A stretch of DNA of 64,000 nt from Nageia nagi (lineage: Eukaryota; Pinophyta), in assembly GCA_050084985.1 (NCBI GenBank), contig JBITNC010000001.1, positions 113,150,001 through 113,214,000 on the forward strand, in the 5' to 3' direction. Below the pieces are notes generated by a model. It saw only the letters and a program-made list of their open reading frames with translations, ran no database searches and was not told the origin of the DNA. The translations under genes and the position numbers were made by a program. Positions 45,185 through 57,899 of the stretch are shown piece by piece (the stretch's first letter is position 1; each line of letters begins with the position of its first letter).

Positions 45185-46130
45185 TCATTTGAAAAAATAT
45201 GAAACTTGGAATCAAGACCACAAACATAAGTACTTTTATTCTTCTTATTTTCTTTGAACTTTTCCATATTATCTTTTCCTTTGCCATTTTCTTCCCTCTT
45301 TTTCTTGTAGCAATGATTCTCTTTGTGACCATATATGACACAAAATTTATAATTACCATCAAATGTTTGCTTAGGCACATGAGGTTTGTTTAACTTATCT
45401 TTATGATCATGATGATTTTTATCATTCTTCTTTACATTTCTCCTAGGATGAGCATGAGGCATATTCTTATGATTTTTGAACTTCTTCTTGAAGTGAGTCA
45501 TATTAGTTACACCTAAAGAAATATTTTGCTCTTTTAGATAAAAAATCAACACCTTCTTATTGATGGTCTCTTCATGCTTCAAGACGATACTAGAGAAATT
45601 ATCTAGAGAGAAGACTTCCTCTTCATCATCAAGTCTAGTCTCAATAACAATCACAAAGTAACTAAACTTAGTTAATAGGCTTTGTAAGATGATGAACACC
45701 ATGAATTCATAATTGATACAATTACACCCACAACTCATAATTTGATTCCTTATATCAATCATCTTACTCAAGTAGGTTGCCACATCTTCATCCTCCTCTT
45801 GACAAGATTGCAAGAGCTTTTGAAGGATAGTAAACCTCTTATAAAATTAGACCCAAGGTAGATGTTCATAATCCTATCCCATGATTCTTTGGCAGATGTT
45901 GAGGTCAAAATAATGAGAAGAACATTTGAAATTTCCCTAAAGATCATAGAAGTTACCAATTCATTCTTATTGTTATGGACCTCCATTCTTTAGCTTTTAG
46001 TAGGGCAAATTGATTCTCATTCACCATTTTCCAAAGTTTGCATGCTTGAAACTCCATTTTCATCTTTGGTTCCCAAATACCATAGTTAGAACCATTAAGG
46101 ATGTGCTTAGGTGCAAAGAAATATTCTATT
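45151..46130 (-). pseudogene. E2 gag and protease start
   Basis: The best-preserved gag of the E family: an open frame of 220 codons, 45,813-45,151 (MQSCQEEDEDVATYLSKMID, RNQIMSCGCN, INKKVLIFYL), with zinc-knuckle remnant FCVIYGHKENHCYKKK (second Cys of C-x2-C is Tyr) and protease start DWIVDLGT. The N-terminal part is in another frame (45,986-45,768: NNKNELVTSMIFREISNVLL, AKESWDRIMNIYLG). The start at 46,130 is ATA or ATG-like after a splice-acceptor-like TTTTGTAG. Confidence 0.85.
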
Positions 46131-47796
46131 TCTACAAAAGAAAGGTAAATTGATTAAGGCATAAGAAGCATCAACATATAATTTTCCAACCATAATCACA
46201 ATTGTAAGTAGCATAATTATTCAACCATCATAATAATTGCATGTAACCATCAAGCATTTAACTAACTATCATAATAATTATGAGTCACTAACCAGTATAA
46301 ACTAATCATGTATAATTTTGTTGCAATTGAAAGAAATGTGTATAAATTAAATAAAAAAATAAATTGACAAGTTGTAGGTTATAATTTAGTAGCTTTGTTT
46401 GGGTTAGTAATTTACAGTTAGTAAGTTGTAAGTTAGTGTTAGTAGATTGTAAGTCATGTTAGTGCACTTTATTTAACACTAAGTAGATTTAAGGTTAGTA
46501 AGCCCTAATCTACAATTGCAGTTAGCATTTGAAGTTAGTGTTTGTAGTTAATATTTGAAGTTAGTGAATATTTTACTATTGAATTAACTTAATTTGAGCA
46601 TTTATTAATTAACCATAAAATAAAGATAATTATACAATAAGGAGTTAGTTGTTTCCTTAGTGTTTGGGTTAATTACATAATAAGCCTATAGGAGATTTAC
46701 AACATGCTCAAGGTTAACACAAATATTTACAAATTATCATAAGATCAAGGTTAAACTAACATTAACTTACTTATAGAATACTTAGTTCAATAGGAAGAGT
46801 CATTTCCTTAGTCACAAAAGCATTAGATTCCACTATATAGGGAGTTCAAAAGTAGAGTATGTGGTTTATGATTTCATTCCTTTGTCTTGCAAGGATTGAC
46901 CACTTTAACATATTATATTTGTATTCTCTCTTACTTGATTTCTTCCAAAGCTTATTATTTTTCTTCTCAATTGAATCCATTCTTGCAATAGGACCCCTTA
47001 CTTTCCTATGCTTAGAAGACATCACAGCACACTCCTATTTGCATTTTGAAAATAAGGTTTGAGAAAGAGAAGAAAAACAATATTTACACAAATCCATTAT
47101 AAATTATTTCAAGTAATAATTAACAAACAAGGATTAATTTCCCCCTCCTTTTAATAAAAGGTAAAAAAAAAACTTCCTTTAAAAAAACATTCATGGAGAA
47201 AGAAAATAACTTGCCCTACTTAATATAATAATTTTTTCTCCTTTATTTTAATTTTTTTTTAAACAAAAACTCCCAAATTTCAAAGAAGATTAATGTCAAT
47301 TTAATAAAATATAACTCTCCCCCTTTTAAAAAAAAATTGCATTCCCAAAAAAAACTTCTTGCAAAATATTTAAAAATAATTTAAATAACCATAATCAAAT
47401 GGCCATTAAAATTTTGAAGCCCTCACCAACTACACTTGTTGCAATTAAAGTAAAATTTTAATTTAAGTTAAGTGGCTTGCACTTTCCGTTAAGTTGGGAG
47501 GATAATTTGCCAAAAAAAAATTGTAGCTCTATAGAAGAGACTTATGACAACACAAAGAGTAGGAGGTAGGCGACCATGGAAGGAGGTTGTAAAGCGAAGG
47601 TGAATGGTCTGTGGGTTGGTAGATGTTACAAGGGAAAGCGGTAAGATGATCTCAGATGTATCACAAGGTGGCCACCTAGAGTGGTCCCCATGAGATTGAA
47701 GTAAGCTATGAATACTTGGATGAAGTAAGTAATTTATGTTTGTTGGTTAATATGTCTATAAGGAGTCAAGCCCTCGAATAGTAGGTCCCTTCTCAT
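46131..47796 (-). other. E2 leader region
   Basis: Non-coding leader. Contains repeats of TTAGTTTGTAAG/GTTAGTAAG words (46,380-46,570), poly-A/T tracts (47,100-47,500) and a GC-richer block (47,520-47,720). E4 inserts at 47,797, so the E2 LTR is not seen. Confidence 0.55.
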
Positions 47797-48294
47797 TGCT
47801 GTAATGTATAATGAATTATTGTAAAGGTTTTGTAATAATCTTATATGTAAGTTCACTAATACTTAAGCGTATCATTTGATATTTTAAGTAGTTAAGTGAA
47901 TATGATAATGTAACTTGTCCTACACTCCATGTCATGAGCATGCCCCTTGGGTAAAAGGATGTGCATGTCATGTTTTTGTACATTGGGTAAAAGGGTGATC
48001 TAAAGAGGGATTTTGGCTTATAAATATAAGCTCCTTCTTTGGATCAACAACCAATTTGTGGAGTAAAGTTATGCTATAAGATAGTGTTTAGGAGATGATA
48101 TTAGAAGAATTGTAAGGGTTCTTATTTGTGAATTAAGAGAGATCTAGTTAGTGGATGTACTCCTACTTGGAGGAACCACTTATATCTTGGGTTATCTTTA
48201 TGAGATTGCTTTGTGAGTTTGTTAGATAATATTTGTGAGTTTACATGTGATCTTGGGAGTTTAGAGTTGCTTATGTTATAGTTCAACTTTCTCA
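47797..48294 (+). repeat. E4 5' LTR
   Basis: Starts TGCTGTAATGTATAATG (family TGTTGAAATGTATAATA) and ends CAACTTTCTCA. Matches E3 3' LTR (54,890-55,382) inverted, for example TCCTACACTCCATGTCATGA. TATA box TATAAATA at 48,019-48,026. Confidence 0.87.
48019..48026 (+). promoter_or_regulatory. TATA box of E4 LTR
   Basis: TATAAATA in the mid-LTR; conserved, inverted, at 55,162-55,169 in E3 and in E1. Confidence 0.65.
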
Positions 48295-48296
48295 TT

Positions 48297-48308
48297 TGGT
48301 ATCAAAGC
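48297..48308 (+). other. E4 primer-binding site
   Basis: TGGTATCAAAGC, one base from the initiator tRNA-Met type site, two bases after the LTR end. Confidence 0.88.
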
Positions 48309-51180
48309 TTGTTTGAAGGTTCTCCTTCAACTTTTTGGAGATATTCTTCCTTTAACTCGGAGGTCTTCTTCCTTCAATTTTAAGGTCTTGTTGAGGTTAA
48401 CTCAAAAGAAAGTATAAATTTCTTCCTTCTTGGTTATTTGTTGGATTATTGATTTATGACACTGACATATATGTTATGTGCTAGTTCATTTTTTTTTACA
48501 AAATATATTTTTTAAATAGCAATATAATGCAATTGTTATTTATACTAACATTTTATATGTTAGGTGTAATATTTTGATTACAAACATTGCTATATATATA
48601 TATATATATAATAGCTTTGCCTACCTTAGTTCTTCTATAAAAAAAGTTGTATTCTACAAATCTTTTTTACAATTATTTTTTATATTGAAAAAAAGAAGGT
48701 AATTACATTTTACTAAAAAAAATTTCAATGGTTTGCATTTCAATAAAAAAGAGGGGATTTTTAGATAAGTCTATTTTTATTAAATAATAATAAAAAAATA
48801 TAATTTTAAATATTTTAAAAGTTTTTGATAGAAAATAATAAATTTTTTTTTAATACAATCAACCTTTTTTTTACTAACCAACCAGCCATGGTCTCTCTCT
48901 CGTTGGCCATGATCATGGCATGGCCCCTTATGTTTTATCTTCTCTATATTGAGGATGGTGGGAAATGTGAATTGATCTGATTGATCTCCTCATGCTTGTT
49001 AAAACTTGAAAGCCCTCATAGCCAAATACCTTCAAATCTTGGTTGGCAATGGTGGCCATCTATGCATGCTTTAAGGATGATGGGAAAGGGGTTCTAGCTG
49101 ATGACCTTTATCTCCATTATGTAGTTTCCTATATCTATTGGTGCTTGGCTACCATGTGGAGATACTATAGGTGATTTAGCTAGTTCCTCCATTCATTGTA
49201 GCTTAATAAACTCCTCTCTCCCTTGTAGCTCATATCTTCTTAGCTCTTAACATTGTGTGTAATCTTACCCCTTGAACCTCATGTGAGTAGTGTAGGCTTC
49301 CCTTAAGTCAAGTACCTCCTCTTTTGACCTCATGGACACTTCATATGCAGCCCCTCCATTTAGCTAAGACCCTCCTCTTTAGACCTCATGGCTACTTCAT
49401 TCATGACCCCTCCCTCCTGCACAGATTGCATAGTAAGGCCCTCCTCTTGACTAACCCCTTTTTTAAATTTTTGGTAGATGACCTTCGTTTTCTTCATTAA
49501 AGGCATTCCTTTTCTTGCAAGTAATATTTTTTAATTATTATTTCTTGGTGGATGTCCATACATTTAGTTTCTCCATTAATGGTTGTCCTTCATATTTAAT
49601 TCTCTAACTTAAAGTAGAGTTAGAATCAAAATTTAATGATGGCTTATTAAATCTTTAGCTTTACTTGGAGAAATTCATGAAAGGGGTGCTACAAGTTTTT
49701 TTTAGTGAAATTGAAAAGGGGGAAAATATTTTTTTTAGAAGTTATTGTTTTTGGATTATTCTTAGTAATGATGGAGGAATATTAATTCTAAGAAGTAATT
49801 TTTTTATTGCATTTAAATAGTGCCAACTTCTAAGCTTTTTTTCCTTAGTTAATCTTTTAAGGTAACTTAATAATTCTATCTATTGAAGGTCAAGCACCTT
49901 AACTAAACAACTTTTTTAAGTAAAAGGGGGAATTATTTCGTATTTACTTAAAAATATAAGATTGATGCACACTTAGAAGATAATTTTGTTTGCATACATT
50001 GACAAAATATAAGATAAGTATCTAGACATTGCATGTTAGAGTTGACAAAATATTGCATACTTACTTATTTTTTTAAGGTATGGAATAATGCATGCTTACT
50101 TAAATTTGTTAATTCAAATGATGAATTTTTCACTTAAGTTATATGATGCATTTTTTACTTAAGTTAAATGATGCATGCTTCCTACTTTTTTAAGTTAATG
50201 ATACATACTTTAGTTACATGATGCATGCTTCCTACTTTTTTAAGTTAATGATGCATACTTAAGTTAAATTATGCATGCTTCCTAATTTTTTAAGTTAATT
50301 ATGCATACTTAAGTTAAATGATGCATACTTTCTACTTTTTTAAGATAATGATGCATACTTAATTTTTTAAGTTATGGGATTGATGCATGCCAAGTTTTTT
50401 ATACAAAGTATGGAATGAACTTGTGAAAAATAAAGAATGATGTAAAGATGTCCTTTAGGGGTTGGTAAACAAAACCCATTGGACTCTTAAGTTTCAAAAA
50501 TTGTAAATGGATGATGTTTACTTATGCTCTTTTACTTCATGTTTCACATTTTGATTTATTTTCTTATGCAAATAAAAATGCAAATATGGAAATGAGCAAC
50601 CCCCTAAAATGAACATATCTGCATATACATTTCACAACATGACTTGTTCGGGGTTCCATGAGGTGAGGATAGGTGGACTAGAGCCTTTAAGTTTGACGAT
50701 TCAAATGGTGAAAAGTTTGTACTTCTTAATTACCCTTAATTCTTTTATTGGTCTAGACATAACTCCAATAGGTGGATAGGCATGTGTGTAGTGATACCAC
50801 ATGTCTGTATGTTCATTCAAGGATTATCCTAATAACCTAGGAAGACAACTTGAAATTTAATAAAGATTAATAATTTGGTTGATCTAATCAACATTATAAC
50901 CTTGAAAATAGTAGGTACTTCTTATGAGAAAGTATAATACTGATCAAGGTGAACTTGTTGAGGATTGGTAGTACTTGGGCTCCTCTTGTGTGGATAGCTC
51001 ATTTAAGGCCTAATTTTAAACAAGAAAATAAGCCTCAATACTATCAATTTACATCTATGATTATTAAGATGAGAAATGTATTTGGATACATGGGTTATTA
51101 TTCTTTGAGTTGTAAAATATTTGCACTTGTGAATCAAATCAAACATGTCTCTAATGTAAAATTTAACATGTCTTAGAGGC
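48309..51180 (+). other. E4 leader region
   Basis: Non-coding. Holds a TA microsatellite (48,591-48,613), a GC-richer block (48,880-49,480) with CTCCTCTTTnGACCTCATGG repeats, a minisatellite (50,100-50,390), and the leader block conserved in E1 and E3 (50,440-50,960). The small open frames here (for example 50,949-51,176) show no domain. Confidence 0.6.
50100..50390 (+). repeat. Minisatellite in E4 leader, about 54-base unit
   Basis: About four to five units of TTAAGTTAATGATGCATACT and AAATGATGCATGCTTCCTAC. The inverted counterpart, more decayed, is at 60,730-60,990 in E3 (AAGCATGCATTA, TTAAGTATTAAGCATAC). Confidence 0.8.
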
Positions 51181-51182
51181 TT

Positions 51183-52075
51183 ACAACATAAAGAATGAGT
51201 TAACAACCTTAATGATCTTTTGTGTAGTTTCAAATGATGTGTTCGTGATGATTTTCTCTTCAACCTCGATAAAGAAAGCTAGGGATAAGCTTAAGTAAAT
51301 CTACCTTGCTTTAAAGTTTTTAAGAAGATTTACCATTATCCAAAAGTTGCTTCAATATCACTAAAGAGAAGATGAAAATGTTGCCATCTACTTGGACAAA
51401 ATCATTAACTTAAGGACCCAACTTGTTGCTTGTGGATGCAATTGTATCAATGATGAGTTCATAGTCTTCATCATTCTTCAAAGCCTTTCTTCCAAGTTTA
51501 AAAACTTTATGATGGTTATGTAAATAAGGCTTGATGATGAAGAATAAGTCTTCTCCTTTAAAAACCTTTCTAAGCTTCTTTTGAAGCATGAGGAAACCCT
51601 TAATAAAAAGGTATTAATTTCTTCTTCTAAGGATAATAACATTGCTCTTGAAGCAACCAAAACTCTTTTCAAGAAGAAGTTCAACCATCAAAAAAAATCT
51701 TATTCTTCTTCCTCTAAAAGGTTTGAGAAAAGAGGCAATGGTAACAATAGCAGTAGGAATAATGGTAACAATGATAACAATAGAAACAACAATAGCAACA
51801 ATAAAAACAATAGCAACAACAACCATTTCAAACAAAGAGATGGAAAAGGCAAAGCAAACAATCTATATCCTAAGAAAAAGTTTGATGGTAATTGTAACTA
51901 TTATGGCATCCAAGGTCACAAAGAAGTTGATTGCTACAAAAAAAAAAGAAAAAGAAAAAAAAAAAGAACAAAGGTAATAGATGTAAAGAACTTCAAAATA
52001 AATAAGAATATTCAAGCTAGTTTTGCTACGGTGCTCTACTCTATGTCTTGCATTTTTTTATCTAATTGTATTTGT
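51183..52075 (+). pseudogene. E4 gag
   Basis: Begins mid-protein with AYNIKNELTTLMI; the first 40 or so residues are deleted. Then DKLK.IYL, NVAIYLDKIINLRTQLVACG, CNCINDEFIVFIILQSLSSK. The long open frame 51,581-52,078 (165 codons) carries a Ser/Lys stretch, an Asn-rich run (51,740-51,830), the zinc knuckle region CNYYGIQGHKEVDCYKKK (second Cys is Tyr) and a Lys-rich tail. Protease follows after a stop. Confidence 0.85.
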
Positions 52076-53230
52076 TGACTCTGGTTGCACTAATCACTTA
52101 TGCTTTGAAAAAAATAAGTTTTAGAACTTTCACAAGTATAGAAAAGATTTGGTTTTGATAGGTGATAATTATACCCTTAAAGTCCAAGGAATTAGAAGTG
52201 TGTTGATTCATGAGAAGGTTCTTGAAAATATGCTCTATGTTCTTAAGCTTAGGATGAACCTTCTTTCTATGATCCAAGTTACTAGAAAAGGGTACTTTTT
52301 TGAGTTCAAATTTCAATCTTGGTCCATGAATAAAGGACTTACCAAGTTGGTTAAAGGGTTAGTAAAAGATAATCTCTACATTATGGATCAAGTTTCAAAA
52401 AAGATGTGTCTTGCTACAAATGTGTGTTCTAAAGGCAATCTTTGGCACCAATATCTAGGGAACCTTAACCATAATAGTATTCAAGTCATGAAAGACCAAA
52501 AATTTGTGGAAGGTTTGCCTTCAATTTCTTCTTCAATTAGTCTATGTAAGAAGTGCATTCTTGATAAGATGCATAGATAAAAGTTTGAAAAAGATAAGGC
52601 AACAAGAGCATTTCAACCTCTTCAACTTGTGCATTCAAATTTAATGAGACCATTTCAGACTAAATCACTTAGAGGAGCATCTTATGTCTTGACCTTCATT
52701 GATGACTTTAGTAAAATGACCTTTGGGTATCTACTTGAGCATAAGCATCAAACCTTTGAGAGTTTTAAGGTTTTTAAGGCCTTTGTTGAGAATTGAACTA
52801 ACCTTAAAATTAAGATGTTGAGATTAGATAATAGGAGAGAATATAATAGCTATGAGTTCAATGACTATTGTGCTAAGTATGAAATCAAAAGGTAGTTTAC
52901 AATACCTTACACTTCTTAGCAGAATGACGTTGTTGAAATGAAAAATAGAAAAATTTTGAAAATGGATAGATGCATGTTAGGTAATCTTTCTAGTTTTTTA
53001 TGGGGTGAAGCTATGAGTACTGGTATTTACAACTTGAATAGGTGTCCCATAAAAGCCATTAAAAAAAAACTTCTTTTAAAGCATGGTAAAGAAGAAAACC
53101 TAATATTTCTCACCTTAGGGTGTTTGGTTGTGAAGCATTCTCTTACATTATTTCTGAGAAAAGGAAAAAATTAGATAAAAAAGTTGAAAATACATCTTTA
53201 TGGGTTATAAAAGTTAGCATAGAGGTTATA
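52076..53230 (+). pseudogene. E4 protease remnant and integrase
   Basis: 52,149-52,580: VLIGDNYTLKVQGIRSVLIH, LENMLYVLKLRMNLLSMIQV (pre-integrase), HQYLGNLNHNSIQ...LCKKCILDKMHR (zinc finger; first His kept). Then QPLQLVHSNLMRPFQTK (first catalytic Asp is Asn), LTFIDDFSKMTFGYLLE, LRLDNRREYN (second Asp kept). 52,938-53,174: MLGNLSSFLWGEAMSTGIYN. Confidence 0.85.
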
Positions 53231-53439
53231 GGCTCTACTCTCCATCCTATAAAGTAGTGTTCATTTCAAAAGATGTCAAGTTCAATGAATTACTTGAAGA
53301 ATTTATTTCTAATGAGGATGTAGATGATCTAGAGGATTCTTCAGTTGCACCTAGCTAGTTAGATATTGATATAGTCAAGTTATCTTAGGAGCAAAATTCT
53401 CCAACACAAAGGGTAACAAGGAGCATAACCTTAAACAAA

Positions 53440-54330
53440 TCCTTATTTACCAAGATTGACAACAAGCATGAGCCCTCAACCTTTAAAGAAGCTTTTAAAC
53501 ATGAGTGTTGGATGGAAGCCATGAAAGTGGAGTATGAGGTGCTTATGAAAAATGAAACTTGAGATTTAGTTCCTTATCCCAATGAAAAAATGTGATAAGC
53601 AATAAGTGGATCTACAAGGTCAAGTATAATTTAGTTGGTGATATTGAGAAATACAAGACAAAGTTAGTAGCCAAAGGTTTTACTCAAAAATATGATGTAA
53701 ATTATAAGAAAACCTTTTCTCCAATGGTAAAGATGCCTAATGTGAGAATTATCCTTGCTCTTTCTACAACTCCAGGATGGAAAGTTTTTCAATTTGACAT
53801 CAAGAGTGTATTTTTGAATGGTGACTTATATATGGAAATCTTCATAAATCAACTAGAAGGGTTCATTGTGTAAGGTAAAGACTCCTTTGTGTGCAAGCTA
53901 AAGAAGTTATTATATGGACTTAAGCAAGCACCTAAAGCTTCGTATAGGAAGATTTTAGGGTATTTTGTAGATATTAGTTTCTTAAAATATTTTTCATGAC
54001 ATTGATATATATGTGCTCAATCAAAACAAAGATATGGTCTTGATTCTCCTTTATGTGGATGATCTTTTGATAACTGAGAATAATGAAATAATCATTCAAG
54101 TGTGAATATCCAAGCTCAAGCTAATGTTTGAAATGACTAACCTTGGTCTTTTGCACTACTACCTTAGAATGTAAGTGTATCAATATAAGGATTGTACTTA
54201 TCTTAGTCAATCTAAGTATATATCAGATATCTTGTAGAAGTTTGAAATGGAAGAGTGTAGATATGTTATGATCTCTATCTCTCCTAGAATCACTATTTCT
54301 CTAAGATCAAACTCTTTGTTGGCTAATGTA
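53440..54330 (+). pseudogene. E4 reverse transcriptase
   Basis: Starts after the connection (LVPYPN near 53,570) with MISNKWIYKVKYNLVGDIEK, YKTKLVAKGFTQKYDVNYKK, TFSPMVKMPNVRIILALST, FQFDIKSVFLNGDL (catalytic Asp block). The LLYVDDLLIT motif has Y-V-D-D at 54,052-54,063. C-terminal LRLVSQ-type and YRQLIDNLLYLI region ends near 54,420. Only a few stops and frame changes. Confidence 0.88.
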
Positions 54331-54419
54331 ATAGCTTATAGGTAATTAATTGATAATCTTTTGTATTTGATTATTTTCAGAATAGATATTACCTTTGCAG
54401 TGAATCTAATGACATGATT

Positions 54420-54889
54420 TATGTAGAAACCATATGATAAGCAACTCAATGTTGTTAAGCAAATCTTGAGGTATGTTGCAGGGACTAAGGACTTTGCTCT
54501 CAAGTATTCTAAGTTGCCCTCATTTGTTCTCTTTGGATTCTTAGATTCTAACTATGGGAGAGATAAAGATGATAAGAAATCAACCTCTACATATGTTTTT
54601 AGCATTGGTTCAGGTGCTATCTCTTGGGCTTCCAAGAACTAGCCTACTATTTCTCTTTCCACTATAGAAGTCAAATACCAAGCCATGTCTATTGTAGCCT
54701 AGGAAGCTATTTGGCTAAGGCATATTTTAAAAAAAATTAGATATTTCTTTGGCTAAGAATCCTATGTTCCATTAGAGAATAAAACATGTAGAAATTCAAG
54801 CATATTTTATCAAGAAGAAGGTTCTTGATGGTATCATACACTTGAAGTATTGTCCATCCACTTTGAACTCTATTGATTTATTCATTAAG
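54420..54889 (+). pseudogene. E4 RNase H
   Basis: RYVAGTKDFALKYSKLPSF, DSNYGRDKDDKKSTSTYVFS, GSGAISWASKN, TISLSTIEVKYQAMSIVA, EAIWLRHILKKI, and ends with YCPSTLNSIDLFIK, the usual copia RNase H tail, at the E3 junction. Confidence 0.87.
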
Positions 54890-55382
54890 TAAGAGAATTG
54901 AACTATAAAATGAACAACTCTAAATTTACAAGATCACATGAAAGCTCATAATACACATCTGACAAACTCAAAAAGTAATCTCATAAAGATAACATAAGAT
55001 GTGAATGGTTCCTTCAACTAGAAGTACATCCACTAAGTAGATCTTTATTTCAATCACAAATACAACTCTCTTACAATCCTCCTAATCTCAACTACTATGC
55101 ACTATCCTATAGTATAACTATACTCCAAAAATTTATGTGTGTTCACAAAGAGGGAGCCTTATATTTATAGGCCAAAATCCATCTTTAGATCACCCTTTTA
55201 CCTAATGTACAAAAGCATGACATGCACATCCTTTTACCCAAGGGGCATGCTCATGACATGGAGTGTAGGATAAGTTACATTATCATATTCACTTAAATAC
55301 TTAAGGTATCAAATGAAGTATTAGTGAATTTACAAAGAGGATTAATACAAACCTTTACAATAATGTATTATACATTTCAACA
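54890..55382 (-). repeat. E3 3' LTR
   Basis: Minus strand starts TGTTGAAATGTATAATAC after the purine tract and ends ...CAATTCTCTTA (family end TTTCTCA). Inverted relative to the E4 LTR. Confidence 0.87.
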
Positions 55383-55391
55383 CTCCCCCTT
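55383..55391 (-). other. E3 polypurine tract
   Basis: Minus strand AAGGGGGAG directly before TGTTGAAATG. Confidence 0.88.
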
Positions 55392-56150
55392 AATGCAATA
55401 TTGGGATAGAGCAAATAAGAGAGAAAGAAAGAGACAAAGTAAGAGAGTGCTCCTTCAAATAGATACAATGAAGATGAGAACTTTGTACAATATTTGTGAA
55501 GTAAGAAATATCTAGTTTGAGACTCACTACTTTGCTAAATACAATCATTAAACATAATCGATTTCAATATACATGAAGTAGTCATCCAATTAGAAGTCAT
55601 GAAGAGTCTCTAAGAGCTTGCATACCTGAGATAAATAACCTGCAATCTCAAAAGAACCTACAACTCATAAGTAGCTCAAATAATAATATCAATTAGATGC
55701 AATATATTCATCTCAACAAGGATATGTGAATCACACAAATGCCATTATGAACTGATCAATGGTGCACTATAAGTCATCATGAAGATGATATGCTAAAAAC
55801 TCATAGTCATCTACTATATATAAAACATATGTTGATTATCATTACAAAATAAATCAATTATATACAAATTCCTCACATATGAATAATTGAAGAGTACCAA
55901 AAGACACATAAGAGTTCCTCACACATGGATAACTAAACAATGCTAGATTAGCCAATCTTTTGCTTTTAAAATTTTATACAATAAGTTTCTCATGCAGAGC
56001 AAACTTACCATGAAGGTGTATAATAAAATCAACACTATATAGCATAAAATCCTCCTAGGGGTGAAGTTATCATCACAAACATGAATTAAATATAAGAATT
56101 CAAACTTCACTCCCCCTTGAGGGCAACTTAACCAACTTGATAACATCCCT
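55392..56150 (-). other. E3 3' untranslated region
   Basis: Non-coding; homologous to E1 33,480-34,230 (AGTAGTCATCCAATTAGAAGT, GCATACCTGAGATAAATAAC). The minus-strand frame at 55,943-56,197 is not recognised. Confidence 0.6.
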
Positions 56151-57720
56151 AAGCTTACAGAATTGAGCTTATGGGAGGGGCTTAGTGAACAAATCAATAG
56201 AGTTCAAGGTGGATGGATAATACTCCAGGTGTATGATGCCATCAAGAATCTTCTTCTTGATAAAATGGGCATGGATTTTCATATGTTTTATTCTCTAATA
56301 GAACATAGGATTCTTAGCCAAATAAATAGCTAATTGATTATCAAAAGAAATCAAAGATGATCCACCTTGCTCATACCTAATTTCTTTCAAAAGATGCCTT
56401 AGCCAAATGGCTTCCTAGGCTACAACATACATGGCATGGTATTCAGCTTTTATGGTGAAAAGAAAAATAGTAGGTTACTTCTTAGAAGCCCAAGAGATAG
56501 TACCTAAATCAATGCTAAACACACATATAGAGGTTGATTTCTTATCATCTCTATCTCCCCCATAGTCAGAATTTGAGAATCCAAAGAGAACAAATAAGGG
56601 CAACTTAGAATACTTGAGAGCAAGATCCTTAGTCTTTGCAATATACCTCAAGATTTGCATAATAGCATTGAAATGCTCAATATAAGGTTTCTACATGAAT
56701 CATGTCATCAGATTCACTACAAAAGTAATATCTTACTTAGATATAGTTAAATACAAAAGACTACCAATTAATTGCCTATAAGTTGTAGCATCAGCCAACT
56801 GAGAGTTTGATCTTAGAGAAATAGTGACTCCATGAGAGACTGGGATTGCAACATATCTACACTCTTCCATTTCAAACTTTTACAAGATATCTAATATATA
56901 CTTAGATTGATTAAGATAAGTACAATCCTTATATTGATACACTTACATTCTAAGGTAGTAGTGCAAGAGACCAAGGTTAGTCATTCCAAATATTTTTTTG
57001 AGCTTGGATATACACACTTGAATGATTTCTTCATTATTCTTAGTTATTAGAAGATCATCTACATAAGAAGAATCAAGATCACATCTTTTCCTTGATTGAG
57101 CACATATATATCAGTTTCAAAAAAACACTTGGAGAAACTAATATCTATAAAATACCCTAAAAACTTCCTATACTAAGCTCTAGGTGCTTACTTAAGTCCA
57201 TATAATGACTTTTTAGCTTACACACAAGAAATATTTGCCTTCCACAATGAACCCTTCTAGTTGATTCATGAAAATTTTCACATCTCAGTCACCATTGAAA
57301 AATGCACTCTTGATGTCAAGTTGAAAAACTTTCCATCCTCTAGCTGTAGAAAGAGTAAAGATGATCTTGAAAATAGGCATCTTTGCCATGGGAGCAAAGG
57401 TTTTCTCATAATATACATCATATTTTTGAGCAAATCCTTTGGCTACAAACCTTGTCTTGTATTTCTCAATATCCCTAACTAAATTGAACTTGACCTTGTA
57501 GATCCACTTATTACTAATCATATTCTTATCATTAGGATAAGGAACCAAATCCCAAGTTTCATTTTTCATAAGCACCCCATACTTCACTTTCATGGATTCT
57601 ATCCAAAACTCATGCTTTGAAGCTTCTTTAAAGGTTAAAGGCTCATGCTTGTTGTCAATCTTTGCAAATAAGGATTTATTCAAGGTCGTGCTCCTTGTTA
57701 CCCTTTGTTAGATAATTTTG
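56150..57720 (-). pseudogene. E3 reverse transcriptase and RNase H
   Basis: 57,683-57,285: MNKSLFAKIDNKHEPLTFKE, LMKNETWDLVPYPNDKNMIS, YKTRFVAKGFAQKYDVYYEK, KVFQLDIKSAFFNGD (catalytic Asp block). Y-V-D-D lies near 57,070 and has a one-base frame change. RNase H: 56,660-56,475 MQILRYIAKTKDLALKYSKL, FGFSNSDYGGDRDDKKSTSI, SIDLGTISWASKK. Reads better than E1, worse than E4. Confidence 0.87.
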
Positions 57721-57899
57721 CTCCTAGGATGACTTGACTACATCAATATCTAACCAGCTAGGTGCAACTAAAGAATCCTCTGGATCATTTACATCCTCAT
57801 TAGAAACAAATTCTTCAAGCAATTCATTTAACTTGACATCTCTTGAAATGAACACTACTTTGTAGGATGGAGAGTAGAGCCTACAACCTCTATGCTAAC

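Larger units (their letters stand above)
47797..54889 (+). mobile_element. E4: copia element, plus strand, cut by E3
   Basis: 5' LTR, primer-binding site, leader, gag, protease, integrase, reverse transcriptase and RNase H in copia order on the plus strand. It is inserted in the E2 leader. The 3' end is interrupted within or just after RNase H at 54,889 by E3, so the 3' LTR is beyond the window or lost. Same family as E1-E3 from gag and LTR similarity. Confidence 0.87.

Noticed and set aside
45199-45393. Plus-strand frame inside E2 gag
   Set aside because: Antisense shadow of the lysine-rich gag, giving a Phe/Ile-rich fake membrane protein.
51614-51835. Minus-strand Val/Ile-rich frame that looks like a membrane protein
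   Set aside because: Antisense of the Asn-rich gag repeat (AAC/AAT read as GTT/ATT).
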